Shown here piece by piece: positions 34,217-43,900 of a DNA stretch of 64,000 bases. Numbering within the stretch: position 1 is the stretch's first letter; every line of letters begins with the position of its first letter. The position numbers and the translations under genes are program-made. Source of the stretch: Nocardioides sp. zg-1308 (GTDB lineage Bacteria; Actinomycetota; Actinomycetes; Propionibacteriales; Nocardioidaceae); NCBI RefSeq assembly GCF_013155375.1, contig NZ_JABJQY010000004.1, forward strand, positions 1 through 64,000. Direction: 5' to 3'. The notes below the pieces were generated by a model that was given only the letters and a program-made list of their open reading frames with translations, ran no database searches and was not told where the DNA came from.

Positions 34217-35032
34217 ATGGAGACACAGCAGCGGACCTATCCCGCGGGCGTCACGTCCTGGGTCGACCTGGAGCAGCCCGACCTCGGCGCCACGCAGGCG
34301 TTCTACGGAGGGTTGTTCGGGTGGCAGTTCGAGGTGGTGGGCGGCGGCGAGTACGTCATCGCCCGGCTGGACGGTCGAGACGCGGCGGGGCTGGGTGAGG
34401 GCGACGGCAGCGCCTGGACGACGTACGTCGCGGTGGACGACGCCGACGCGACGACCGCGCGCGTCGCAGCGGCGGGCGGAACCGTCGTCGAGCCGGTGGG
34501 CGTGGTCGGTGCGGCCGGGCGGATGGCCGTGGTCGAGGACCCGGCCGGGGCCCGGTTCCGGCTCTGGGAGGCCGGGCACCGGCTCGGCGCGCAGGTCACC
34601 AACGCGCCCGGATCGTGGAACTTCAGCGACCTGCACGGGGTCGACGCCGACACGGTCGAGCGCTTCTACGCCGACGTGTTCGGCTGGGTCGTGACGGACG
34701 TCGGGTTCGGCCGAATGATCCGCCGCCCCGGCTACGGTGACCACGTGGCGGCCACGGTCGATCCGGGCATCCACGAGCGCCAGGCCGGCGTCTCCGTGCC
34801 CGACGGCTTCGCCGACGCGATCGGCTGGATCGTCGCCCGCGACCCCGAGGAGAGCCCGCACTGGCACGTGACGTTCACCGTCGCCGACCGTGACGCTGCG
34901 GCCGCCGATGTCGTACGGCTGGGCGGAACCGTCCTGGCCTCCGACGACACCGACTGGACCCGGACGGCCCGCGTCCGAGACCCCCAGGGGGCGCAGACCA
35001 CGCTCAGCCAGTTCAGCCCGCCGTCCGGCTGA
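34217..35032 (+). CDS. Double-VOC glyoxalase/bleomycin-resistance-like protein
   Basis: A 271-residue protein made of two vicinal-oxygen-chelate domains (about 5-120 and 135-268). Each has the typical beginning (SWVDLEQPDLGATQAFYGGL; FSDLHGVDADTVERFYADVF, both followed by FGW) and ending (VVEDPAGARFRLWE; VRDPQGAQTTLSQF). Such tandem VOC proteins bind metals or small hydrophobic ligands and are often called hydroxylases or resistance proteins; the exact role is open. The first ATG with VOC-like sequence is 34217. Confidence 0.88.
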   Translation: METQQRTYPAGVTSWVDLEQPDLGATQAFYGGLFGWQFEVVGGGEYVIARLDGRDAAGLGEGDGSAWTTYVAVDDADATTARVAAAGGTVVEPVGVVGAAGRMAVVEDPAGARFRLWEAGHRLGAQVTNAPGSWNFSDLHGVDADTVERFYADVFGWVVTDVGFGRMIRRPGYGDHVAATVDPGIHERQAGVSVPDGFADAIGWIVARDPEESPHWHVTFTVADRDAAAADVVRLGGTVLASDDTDWTRTARVRDPQGAQTTLSQFSPPSG

Positions 35033-35148
35033 GCAGTCGACCCGACCTTCCGTCGTCACGACCGTCCGCCTCAGAGTTCTGGCGTGGCCGCGATTCCGGC
35101 CGCGTGGCACGTGCGCCACCGGCGTGCTTCGATGGCAAGATCCGGCAC

Positions 35149-35769
35149 ATGTCGCGACTCGGGGGTGGTCCGCCGATCTACGTCTCGACAGACATCGAGG
35201 CATCCATGGACGATGTGTGGCGGATGACCCAGGACACCGACCTTCATCCGCGGTGGGACGCACGGTTCAGCTCGATCACACCCACCGCCGAGCTGCCGGG
35301 CGGCGGTCAGCGCTTCCGGTACGAGCTCCGACTCCCGGGACACGTGCTGACGGGGGAGGGCACCAGCGTGGGCGAGAAGCGCCGACCCGACGGGTCAAGG
35401 ACGTCAGCGCTGCGATTCGCCACGGACGACCGACTCTCTCCTCTCGGCGACGGGCGTGGCTACTGGCGTTATGAGCCGACTCCTTCGGGGGTGCGGTTCA
35501 CCACCGGCTACGACTACCGCCCGGGGTGGGGCGGGTTGGTCGATCGGCTCGTGCTGCGCCGTTGCGTCGGGTGGTTGACGGCGTGGAGCTTCGACCGGCT
35601 TCGCATCTGGGCTGAGCGGGGCCAGGAGCCCGAACGGTGGCCGCTCCACTCCGTGCTGTGGTGGTGGCGGCCTGAACGTCCGCGAGCCGCGCGATGTCGG
35701 CGACGCGCCTCTGACGGCCGCGTGATGGACGCCGCACCCGCGACCCTGGACGAGCTGGAGGCTCCGTGA
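35149..35769 (+). CDS. SRPBCC-family protein
   Basis: A 206-residue START-like lipid-binding-fold protein: IYVSTDIEASMDDVWRMTQD and DLHPRWDARFSSI are the characteristic N-terminal strand and helix of polyketide cyclase/SRPBCC proteins. The C-terminus is basic and Trp-rich (VLWWWRPERPRAARCRRRAS). Its stop codon overlaps the GTG of the DUF4166 gene, so both products probably act together, perhaps in binding or modifying a hydrophobic compound. Confidence 0.8.
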   Translation: MSRLGGGPPIYVSTDIEASMDDVWRMTQDTDLHPRWDARFSSITPTAELPGGGQRFRYELRLPGHVLTGEGTSVGEKRRPDGSRTSALRFATDDRLSPLGDGRGYWRYEPTPSGVRFTTGYDYRPGWGGLVDRLVLRRCVGWLTAWSFDRLRIWAERGQEPERWPLHSVLWWWRPERPRAARCRRRASDGRVMDAAPATLDELEAP

Positions 35770-36437
35770 GCAGCATCTTCGAAGGTGGGATGGGCGATGA
35801 CTTCCAGCGCCTGCACCCCATGCTGCAGCGACGGTTCGGCGTAGGGTTGGAGGCGGGGTACGCGTCCGTCGGGCGCGGCACCATGCGGCGGATCCGGCGC
35901 GGTCCGTGGTGGACCGTGCCCTTCCTCCAGCTCGGTCGGTTGCGCAACATCCTGGTGCCGGACATCGGCACCGATGTGCCGTTCGTCATCCACAACTATC
36001 CATACCGCGATCCGCTGGGGCGCGAGGCCGTGACCTTCGTCCGGGAGTACTGGATCGGCGGGCGAGCACGACGCTTCGACGCCACGATGGTGCGAGCGTC
36101 TGACGGTCACGTCCTCGACTACCTCGGCAGCCACCAGCACCTCGTCGTGGACCTCGATCTGAGCGTCGAGGACGACGGCAGTCTGCTGCTGCGGTCCGGC
36201 GCGCAGCGCTTCTACGAGGGTCGCGTCGGCTTCTCGTTCCCGATGCTGTTCAGCGGACGAGCCGAGCTGCGGGAACGGTACGACGACGAAGGCGACGTCT
36301 TCCGGGTCGACCTCACCGTCACCAACCCGGTGTTCGGCTTCCTCTTCGGCTACGACGGGGAGTTCACCTGTGAGTTCCTTGGCGCACGCGACGCACCGGC
36401 AGTCCTGAAGCCGTCGCGGTATGAGCGTCGGGAGTAG
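35766..36437 (+). CDS. DUF4166-domain protein
   Basis: A 223-residue protein with the DUF4166 pattern: FQRLHPMLQRRFGV near the start, VPFVIHNYPYRDPLGREAVT, and FRVDLTVTNPVFGFLFGYDG at the end. No membrane segment. GTG at 35766 overlaps the upstream stop (GTGA). DUF4166 proteins are often associated with SRPBCC/saccharopine-dehydrogenase-like genes, consistent with the pairing here; function unknown. Confidence 0.87.
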   Translation: MSSIFEGGMGDDFQRLHPMLQRRFGVGLEAGYASVGRGTMRRIRRGPWWTVPFLQLGRLRNILVPDIGTDVPFVIHNYPYRDPLGREAVTFVREYWIGGRARRFDATMVRASDGHVLDYLGSHQHLVVDLDLSVEDDGSLLLRSGAQRFYEGRVGFSFPMLFSGRAELRERYDDEGDVFRVDLTVTNPVFGFLFGYDGEFTCEFLGARDAPAVLKPSRYERRE

Positions 36438-36567
36438 ATGGGCCGGCCGACGTGCGTCCCCGGGAGCGAACGCGCCGGGGCGAGCCGGGTTCGAACGCTC
36501 GGCCGACCTCCCGGCAGTGCACGGCGACCTCGCAGCGAGGACGGCGTGGGGACGGTGCGCGTTCCCT

Positions 36568-37338
36568 TCAGTGCGCCTGACCCGTGCTCGCTGACGTACC
36601 GCCGTCGACGGCCAGCCAGGCGCCCGTGATGTAGGCGGCGTCCGAGCTGGCCAGGAACAGCACCGCCGGCGCGATGTCATCGGGCCGCCCGGGACGACCC
36701 AGAGCGATCCGGTTGGTGGCCGCGGCCAGCGCCTGGTCGTCCTCCTCGACGGCCCGAGTCAGGTCGGTGATCGTGAGGGCGGGGGCCACGGCGTTGAGCC
36801 TGACTCCGCGCGGGCCATAGTCGAGGGCGAGCGACTGCACGAAGTTCATGATCGCGGCCTTGGTGGCGTTGTAGGCCGCCTGCGACCAGTCGCCGCGCAG
36901 CCCCGAGACCGAGCCGACGACGACCAGGTTGCCGCCCGAGCGCTCCAGCTCAGGCAGCGCGTGGCGGGCGACGTGCACGAACCCGTCGATGTTGGTCGCA
37001 CGGATCGCCTGCCAGTCCTCGAGGGCGAGCTCGTCGAAGGCGCCGTTCGTGTACGCCGCGGCGTTGTTGACGACGACATCGAGCGACCCGAAGCGGTCCA
37101 CCACGGCCCGCACCATGGCGGCCGCCGAGGCGTCGTCGGCGACGTCGGCCTCGACGGCCAGCGTGCGGTCGGCGGGGTGTCCGGTCAGGACCTCGTCGAG
37201 CTTCTCGCGCCGGCGGCCGCTGATGGCGACGTTCGCCCCGTTCGCGATGAATGCTTCCGCGATCGCGCGGCCGATGCCGGTACCGCCGCCGGTGACGAGG
37301 ACGGTGCGACCGTGGAAGTCATAGGTGTTGGAGGTCAT
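36568..37338 (-). CDS. Short-chain dehydrogenase/reductase
   Basis: A 256-residue classical SDR. NAD(P) loop VTGGGTGIGRAIAEAF (TGxxxGIG), VNNAA motif (VVVNNAAAY), catalytic Ser in VVGSVSGL, YxxxK as AYNATKAAI, and the C-terminal PGRPDDIAPAVLFLASSDA typical of the FabG-like family. The sugar or keto-acid substrate cannot be assigned. The ATG at 37338 was chosen; the longer open frame upstream overlaps the GNAT gene. It lies 38 bp downstream of that gene on the same strand, so the two are likely one operon. Confidence 0.94.
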   Translation of the reverse strand: MTSNTYDFHGRTVLVTGGGTGIGRAIAEAFIANGANVAISGRRREKLDEVLTGHPADRTLAVEADVADDASAAAMVRAVVDRFGSLDVVVNNAAAYTNGAFDELALEDWQAIRATNIDGFVHVARHALPELERSGGNLVVVGSVSGLRGDWSQAAYNATKAAIMNFVQSLALDYGPRGVRLNAVAPALTITDLTRAVEEDDQALAAATNRIALGRPGRPDDIAPAVLFLASSDAAYITGAWLAVDGGTSASTGQAH

Positions 37339-37376
37339 GACGTGCTCAACCGCGCAGGTGCCGAGGGTCTTCCCGG

Positions 37377-37853
37377 TCAGGCGCGCGACGCGGGCTCCAT
37401 GTCGTACGTGACCCAGGTCGTGCGGGAGGCGTACTGGTCGTACTTCCCGCGACCTCGGTAGTTGTCGTCCGCGGTGATCCACCGGACGACACTCCAGCTG
37501 TTGGCGCTGGCGATCCGGGAGAGCTCGGTGAGCATGAGGTCGGCTGCGCCTGCGCCGCGAACGGCGGGGTCGACGAAGAGGTCGTCCAGGAAGCACCCGA
37601 TCGTGGCGGACAGCGGCCGAGCGAACGATCTGAAGTGCGCCAGCCCCACCAGGGTGTGGCTGTCGTCCTCCACCACGAGGCCACTCACGTCGTGGCTCGG
37701 GTCGCAGAGCCATGACCACACCTGCCGAGCCATGTCGTCTGACTGCGCCACTCCGTAGAACGCGGCGTACTTCCCGTAGAGCGCTCGCCACTGGTCGAAG
37801 TCCTCGTCGCGCACAGGGCGAACCCGCAGGTCCTGTTCTGGTGTGGACGCCAT
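37377..37853 (-). CDS. GNAT-family N-acetyltransferase
   Basis: A 158-residue acetyltransferase. The N-terminal LRVRPVRDEDFDQWRALYGK and the motif LDDLFVDPAVRGAGAADLML (CoA pyrophosphate loop RGAGAA) mark GNAT. The tail RGRGKYDQYASRTTWVTYDM fits relatives that acetylate amino acids or small amines. First gene of a probable two-gene operon with the SDR. Confidence 0.9.
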   Translation of the reverse strand: MASTPEQDLRVRPVRDEDFDQWRALYGKYAAFYGVAQSDDMARQVWSWLCDPSHDVSGLVVEDDSHTLVGLAHFRSFARPLSATIGCFLDDLFVDPAVRGAGAADLMLTELSRIASANSWSVVRWITADDNYRGRGKYDQYASRTTWVTYDMEPASRA

Positions 37854-37986
37854 GAGACGGTTCTACCAGCCGCGCACGGGAGGGCTCCGGCGTGCCTGCC
37901 GGGCAACGGAGCCGCGACATCTGAGGTGGGTTGCGGTAGACAAGGACGTCGGGTGATCACTTCGCAGAGCGACAGAGGAGCAACTC

Positions 37987-38403
37987 ATGACGGAGCCGCA
38001 GCAGCCCACATCCGCACTCACCGAGGACGAGCAGAAGACCGTCCGCTCAGCTGCCCTTCGCGCCAGCGCCCTTGTCGGCCAGGCGGAACCGGGATTCTTC
38101 GACACGTTCAAGGAGTCGTTCGCAGGCAGCAAGGCGGTCAAGGCGGCCTCGCCCGAGGTGCAGAAGCTGGTCACCGGGGGGCTGCCGGAGATGCCATCCG
38201 GGGGCAGGGACGACGTGAAGGCACGCACCCTCGAGCTTCTCGAGCAGGCGGTCGGCATCCTGAGTGCGAAGGCCCCGGAGCTCGTCGACGAGTACAAGCG
38301 CGTGGTGGTCCAGTCGGCGAAGGACGTCGCGGCTGCCGCGGACGACACCTCGCCGAACGAGGCCGACGCGGTAGCCGAGATCGAGCGCGCCCTCGCCGGC
38401 TGA
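37987..38403 (+). CDS. Hypothetical helical cytoplasmic protein
   Basis: A 138-residue protein, acidic and nearly all helix (SAALRASALVGQAEPGFFDT, DDVKARTLELLEQAVGILSA, ELVDEYKRVVVQSAKDVAAA). A clear Shine-Dalgarno (AGGAG) 6 bases upstream supports the start. No domain recognised; it resembles actinobacterial proteins of unknown function that follow stress genes. Start-to-stop composition looks genuinely coding. Confidence 0.65.
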   Translation: MTEPQQPTSALTEDEQKTVRSAALRASALVGQAEPGFFDTFKESFAGSKAVKAASPEVQKLVTGGLPEMPSGGRDDVKARTLELLEQAVGILSAKAPELVDEYKRVVVQSAKDVAAAADDTSPNEADAVAEIERALAG

Positions 38404-38452
38404 CCCAGCTGCGTCTCGCCCGAAGGGGTCGCTCGCGCCTAGTGTGCGAGGC

Positions 38453-38677
38453 ATGGAGGAGCTTGTGCTTCGGGTCCGGCTCGTGAGCGGCGACAGCATG
38501 GATGTCACCTACGACAACCCCAGTGCGGTGAGTGAGGCCGAGGCGATCGATCACGTGGTCGACGCTCTCTCGCAGGAGTCAGGTGCGCTCCGCTGCACGC
38601 ACGGCGGTCGTCTCGTGGTGCTGTACGCGAGGGGCGTCGCCGCGGTGGAAGTCGCGCCTCGCGGCGCGGTTCTCTAG
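38453..38677 (+). CDS. Hypothetical 74-residue protein
   Basis: A small protein with an alternating beta-alpha pattern (ELVLRVRLVSGDSMDVTYDN, DHVVDALSQESGALRCTHGG, RLVVLYARGVAAVEVAPRGA). The ATG at 38453 has no Shine-Dalgarno and may be leaderless. It runs parallel to, and 49 bp after, the preceding gene. Unrecognised. Confidence 0.6.
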   Translation: MEELVLRVRLVSGDSMDVTYDNPSAVSEAEAIDHVVDALSQESGALRCTHGGRLVVLYARGVAAVEVAPRGAVL

Positions 38678-38734
38678 CCGTCTGGTCGTCCTGTCGACTT
38701 CGCGAGCGCGCCCACCGGTCGCACCGGATGTGGT

Positions 38735-38781
38735 GGTGCCGTCGCACCGGGCGGGGGGTAGCTGCCCGGTGCGACGGCACC
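38735..38781. terminator. 18-bp perfect stem-loop between convergent genes
   Basis: GGTGCCGTCGCACCGGGC (38735-38752) pairs perfectly with GCCCGGTGCGACGGCACC (38764-38781) across an 11-base loop. It lies 33 bp past the stop of the minus-strand TSP3 gene and 57 bp past the convergent 74-residue gene, so it probably ends both transcripts. Confidence 0.8.
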
Positions 38782-38813
38782 TCTGCGCGCGACGTCAGCC
38801 GATCCGTGGGGAA

Positions 38814-40748
38814 TCAGCCTGCGGCGTTCGCGCGTCCTCGGGGGTTGCGCGGGGTGGACCTGATGTCGGCCGGGTTGGACCTGGCCTTCACCTCGGCTCC
38901 GTCCGAGACGCCACCCTGGTCGGTGTCGCACTTGCTGGGGTCGGTCTTGGCCTTCTTGAACCGCTTGTTGGCGGTGCCCTTGAGCTCCACCTTGTCCTTC
39001 AAGCCGTCGCGGTCGGTGTCCTTCTTCGTCGGGTTGGTGCGGGTGAGCCCGATCTTGATGCTGCGGCCCTGGGGGATCCGCACCTTCTGCTTCACCTTGA
39101 CGCCCTTGACCTCCTTGCCGTCGCTCAGCCCGTCCTTGTCGGTGTCCTTGCGCAGCGGGTCGGGCTTCACCGTGATCGACGTGCGGGCCTTCGTGCCGCA
39201 GACCTCGAAGCGCTCGCGGATCGTGACACCGGTGACCTCCTGACCATCGGTGAGGCCGTCGGCGTCGGTGTCCTTCACGGTCGGGTTGGTGCCGTGGACG
39301 TTGACCTCGTCGCCGTCGGTGAGGCCGTCACCGTCGGAGTCGGGGTTGTTGGGGTCCGAGCCGTTGGCGACCTCCTCGTTGTTCGGCACGCCGTCGCCGT
39401 CGGAGTCGCTGGTGTCGGGGACGACGGTGAAGGTGACCTGGGCCGCAGTGCTCGTGGTGCCGCCCTGGCTCTGCGTCGCGGTGATGGTGTGGGGACCGGC
39501 GGCGAGAGGCGTCGTGGGGGAGCACGTCCACGAGCCGTTGGGCGCCACGGTCGTGGTGCACAGCGTCGTACCGCCCTCGCGCACTGTCACGGTGGCGCCG
39601 GGCGATCCGGTGCCGGAGACCGCCGGCGTGGAGTCGGTGACCGACGCGTTCGCCGCGGGCGACGTGATCGCCGGGGGCGCGATGGACCCGGAGGACGGGC
39701 CGCCGTCGCACTCGACGCCACCGGCGGGTGCGGTGGCGGACGCAGCCATGGGAGCGACCGCCAGCGACACGTCGGCGAGAGTCGCGCCGGGGATGACGGG
39801 CAGGACCTCGAGGTCGATGCTGAACAGCGCGTCGAGGGTGGCCCGGCCGGTGGCGCCCGTGGACTGCGCGGTCGGGTTGAAGGCGCGGATGGTCGCTCGG
39901 AGCAGCGGGTTGCCGGGCGCGCCGATGTTGACGGGGTTGCCGTTCAGCGGGATCGGCACCTGCTGCGAGCCGACGGTGGCGACGATGGTCGGGGGAGTGA
40001 CGAAGCCGGCGGTGCCGGTGGTGCCGTCCGAGCGGGCCTCCAGGACGACGTCGTTGGTGACCTCGACGCGTACCTGTCCGCCGAAGAGCACGACGTCGCC
40101 GACAGTGGTGGTGGCGCGGGAGACGACGTCGGCACCGCCGGCCCCGTCGTCGACGAGCGCCGTGGTGGTGGTCGTGTCGGACGCCTCCACGGTGACGACC
40201 GAGCTGCCGAGGACCTGAGCGACGGTGCCGCCGGCAAGGGTGGTCTGCGAGGTCGCGAGCGGGCGTACGCCGCCGTTCGCCTGGACGCACTGGTTGGTGC
40301 CGGCCCAGCTGGACGAGACGTCTCCCGTGATCGCTCCGAGGCCCAGGAGGGGCTGAAGGTTGAGTGGCACCACCGTCTGGGAATCAGCGTCGAAAGGGGC
40401 CTGGTCGGCAGTGATGCGGCTGAGCGGGAGGTTCTGCCCCGCGACAGCGGCCGCGATGTTGGCCGAGGTCGCGGACGAGCCGCTGGTGCCGTCGACGTCG
40501 CTGGTGGCCGAGGCAGCGCTGTCACCGACCTGGAGTCCCGCCAGCGACTGGCCGACGAGGGCCACGTCGAGGTCGAGCAGCTGGGCACTGGCGCTGCCCG
40601 AGTAGTCCGCCGGCAGCGGCGCGGCCGACGCCGGCGCCTGAGCCAGAGCGAGGACGGAGACGGGCAGGACGACGGCCAGGGCGGCTGCAGCCGACCGGGA
40701 CGAACGTGGGGGCCGGCGGAACTGCCGGCGGTGGTCGTTCGGGTGCAT
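38814..40748 (-). CDS. Secreted Ca-binding TSP3-repeat protein
   Basis: A 644-residue exported protein. Signal peptide (SAAAALAVVLPVSVLALAQA, cleavage near ASA-AP), a choice-of-anchor P-like domain (about 45-335, beginning DYSGSASAQLLDLDVAL), an Ig-like domain (SPAANASVTDSTPAVSGTGS) near 350-440, then thrombospondin-type-3/EF-hand-like repeats (DSDGDGVPNNEEVANGSDPN, PDSDGDGLTDGDE, DTDADGLTDGQE, DTDKDGLSDGKE, DTDRDGLKDKVE, CDTDQGGVSDGAE), each with Asp ligands for calcium. There is no sortase signal, so it is released or bound by other means. The ATG at 40748 follows GAGGGGG. It lies 211 bp downstream of the giant surface protein gene, same strand. Confidence 0.88.
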   Translation of the reverse strand: MHPNDHRRQFRRPPRSSRSAAAALAVVLPVSVLALAQAPASAAPLPADYSGSASAQLLDLDVALVGQSLAGLQVGDSAASATSDVDGTSGSSATSANIAAAVAGQNLPLSRITADQAPFDADSQTVVPLNLQPLLGLGAITGDVSSSWAGTNQCVQANGGVRPLATSQTTLAGGTVAQVLGSSVVTVEASDTTTTTALVDDGAGGADVVSRATTTVGDVVLFGGQVRVEVTNDVVLEARSDGTTGTAGFVTPPTIVATVGSQQVPIPLNGNPVNIGAPGNPLLRATIRAFNPTAQSTGATGRATLDALFSIDLEVLPVIPGATLADVSLAVAPMAASATAPAGGVECDGGPSSGSIAPPAITSPAANASVTDSTPAVSGTGSPGATVTVREGGTTLCTTTVAPNGSWTCSPTTPLAAGPHTITATQSQGGTTSTAAQVTFTVVPDTSDSDGDGVPNNEEVANGSDPNNPDSDGDGLTDGDEVNVHGTNPTVKDTDADGLTDGQEVTGVTIRERFEVCGTKARTSITVKPDPLRKDTDKDGLSDGKEVKGVKVKQKVRIPQGRSIKIGLTRTNPTKKDTDRDGLKDKVELKGTANKRFKKAKTDPSKCDTDQGGVSDGAEVKARSNPADIRSTPRNPRGRANAAG

Positions 40749-40959
40749 CTGTTCCCCCTCGGAATGATGATGCGGAGCGGCGGGGCCGCGAGGGCCCCAT
40801 GGTTGGCACACGGATTGTTACCAGATCAACGCGCGAGCCACGCGAAGGTAACGCCGGTAGGCGACGAAAGGATGAGATCTTTCGCGTCGGTGATTCGCTG
40901 ACGTTCGGCGCCGGTGCGCGTCGGAGCCCGGTCCGCAGTGTGCGAGCGGCGCCAGTCCC

Positions 40960-43900
40960 TCACCCGCGCGAGCTCGGACCCCGTCCACCGTCGACGCGCG
41001 AGCGGCGCACTAGCCAGAGGCCGAGGGCCAGCAGCAGAAGGCTGAGCGCCGTCAGTGGGACCACGCCAGCCGGCAGGCCGGTGTCCGGCAGCAGGCCGCC
41101 GCCACCGGTGTCGTCAGCAACCTCGTCGCCGCCGTCGCCGCCGTCGCTGCCACCGGTGTCCCCGTCGTCACCGCCGCCGCCCTCGTCGGCGAGGACCTCG
41201 ACGACCGCCTGGTCCTGCACCTCGACCGTCCCGCCCCCAGGGGCGGAGGTCGTGGCGACCGCGGTGTTGGGCACCCGGCCGGAGGCGTCGGCGTCGATCC
41301 GCGCGACGAGTCGTACGACTCCCTCGGTCCGGGGCCGCAGGGTCGGGAACACGGCGGTGAGCCGGCGCGCGGTCGTGGTGACCTCGCCCTCACCGGCGGT
41401 GATGCGGGCCGAGACGACGGTCAGGTCCTCGTCGAGCTCGTCGACGACCCGGACGTCGGGGGCCGCCGACGGGCCGCGGTTGCCCACGGTGATCGTGTAG
41501 GTGACCCGCTCGCCCGCGTCGGCGGTGCGGGAGGAGGCGGACTTCTCGATCGTGAGACCGGTGCCCGTGCCGACCGTCGCGGTGACCGTGGCGCTGTTGT
41601 CCGTCCCGTCGGGGTCCGGCGTGGCCGCGGTGACGTTCGCCGTGTTGCTCACCGCACCGGTGTGCGCCGGGTCGACCGTCGCCGTGACGGTGACCGTGGC
41701 GGATCGGCCGGTGCCGAGGGTCGGCAGCGTGCAGGTGACCTCGCGGCCCTCGACGCGGCAGGTGCCGCCATCGGTCGCGGTCGCGGCCGCCTCGCCGAGG
41801 ACCTCGTCGAGGCGGTCGGAGACCACCACGTCGCGCGCCGCGGAGGGGCCGTCGTTGCGCACGACGAGCGTGAAGGTGAGCTGCTCGCCGGCCACCGGAG
41901 TCGCCGGTGACACCGTCTTCGTGATGGACACGTCGGCGCTCGGCGCGCTGTCGGCGGCGGCGGTCGCGGTGTTGTCGCCCGGCGTGGTGTCGGTCGGGGA
42001 CGCCACCGTGGCGGTGTTCCGCAAACGTCCGGTGAACGCCTCGTCCAGCCTTCCCGAGACGGTGAGCGTCTCGGTGCTGCCGGACGGCACGTCGCCCAGC
42101 TCGCAGGTCACCAGGCCAGCAGCGACGGTGCAGGGCGCGCCGGCGGTCACTCCCGTCACGGCGTCGGGCACCGGGTCGGTGACCACGACGTCGCGAGCGG
42201 TTGACGGACCGGCGTTGGCCACCGTGACGGTCCAGGTGACCGTCCGGCCCGGCACCGGCGGTCCGCCGTCGAGCGTCTTGGTGATCGAGACGTCGGCCCG
42301 TGGGCGCGCCGTGCCGCGTGCGGTGGAGCTGTTGTTGTCGGGGTCCGGATCCGCCGTGCCGGCATCCACCACGGCGGTGTTGGCGAGGTCGCCGGTGTAG
42401 TCCGACGGCAGTCGCGCGGTGATGGTGACGGTGACGTCGTCGCCGGGGGCCAGGTCGCCGAGTCCGCAGGTGACCTCGTTGCCAGGGTCCACCTCACAGG
42501 TGGCGGTGGCGCTGGTCGTGGCGGTGACGTCGGTCAGCTCGTCGGGCACGTCGTCGGTCAGGACCACGGCGCGGGCGAGGGACGGTCCGGCGTTGGCGAC
42601 GACGACGGTCCACGTGGTGTCCTGGCCCGGCACCGGGTCGGCCGGCGTCGCCGTCTTGGTGACCGACACGTCGGCGCGCGCGTCGGCGTCGCCGGTGGCG
42701 GTGGCCGTGTTGTTGGCCGGGACCGGGTCGGGAGTGTCGGCCTCGACCACCGCGGTGTTCTCGAGCTCGCCCGTGAAACCGGCGGGGACGCCGCCGGTGA
42801 TGCTCACGGTGACGTCCTCACCGGGGGCGAGGTCGCCGAGCTGGCAGGTGACCTCGTTGCCGGGGTCCACCGTGCAGGTCGTCGTACCTGTCGTGGCGCT
42901 GACGCCGGTCAGCTCGTCCGGTACGTCGTCGGTCAGGACGACGGTGCGAGCCACGGACGGTCCGGCGTTGGCGACGACGACGGTCCAGGTGGTGTCCCGG
43001 CCGGGCACGGGGTCGGCCGGCGTCGCGGTCTTGGTGACCGACACGTCGGCGCTCGGCGCCGTGCCGCTGCTGGCGGTGGCGCTGTTGTTGCCCGGGACCG
43101 GGTCTGGCGTGTCCGCGTCCACCACTGCGGTGTTGGCCAAGGCCCCGGTGAACCCGGCCGGGACGCGACCGGTGATCGTGACCGTGACGCCCGTGGCGGG
43201 CGCGAGGACGCCGAGGTCGCAGGTGACCTCGTTGCCGGCCGCCACGCTGCAGGTGGCGGGCGCACCGGTCGTCGCGGTGACGCCCGTGAGCTGGTCGGGG
43301 ACGTCGTCGGTCAGGACGACGCCGCGAGCGACCGACGGGCCGGCGTTGGTGGCCACCACCGTCCAGGTCACGTCGCGACCCGGCACGGGGCTCGCCGGGG
43401 CGACCTGCTTGGTGACCGAGACGTCGGCCTCGGGTGCGACGGTCGCCTGGGCGGTGTCGCTGTTGTTGCTCAGGTCGCCGTCCGGCGTGGCCGAGGAGAC
43501 CTCGGCGGTGTTGTCGAGGTCGCCGGTGAACGCGGCGGGCACGCGACCGGTGATGGTGACCGTGATGGTGGAGGCGGCGCCGCCCACGTCGAGATCGCCG
43601 AGGTCGCACGACACGCGGTTGCCGGTCCCGACGCTGCACGGCGAGCTCGCCGTGACGCCCGTGAGCTCGGCGACGACGTCGTCCGTGACCACCACGTCGC
43701 GGGCCACCGACGGGCCTCGGTTGGTGACGGTGACGGTCCAGGTGATGTCGCGTCCCGGGACCGGCGTGGCGGGCGAGACCGTCTTCACGATCTCGAGGTC
43801 CGCGCCGGGTGCGGTCGTCGGGTCGGCGGTCGAGGAGTTGTTGCCGGGAGTGTCGTCGGTGGGGGAGGCCACCGTGGCGGTGTTGCTCAGCGGGCCGGTG

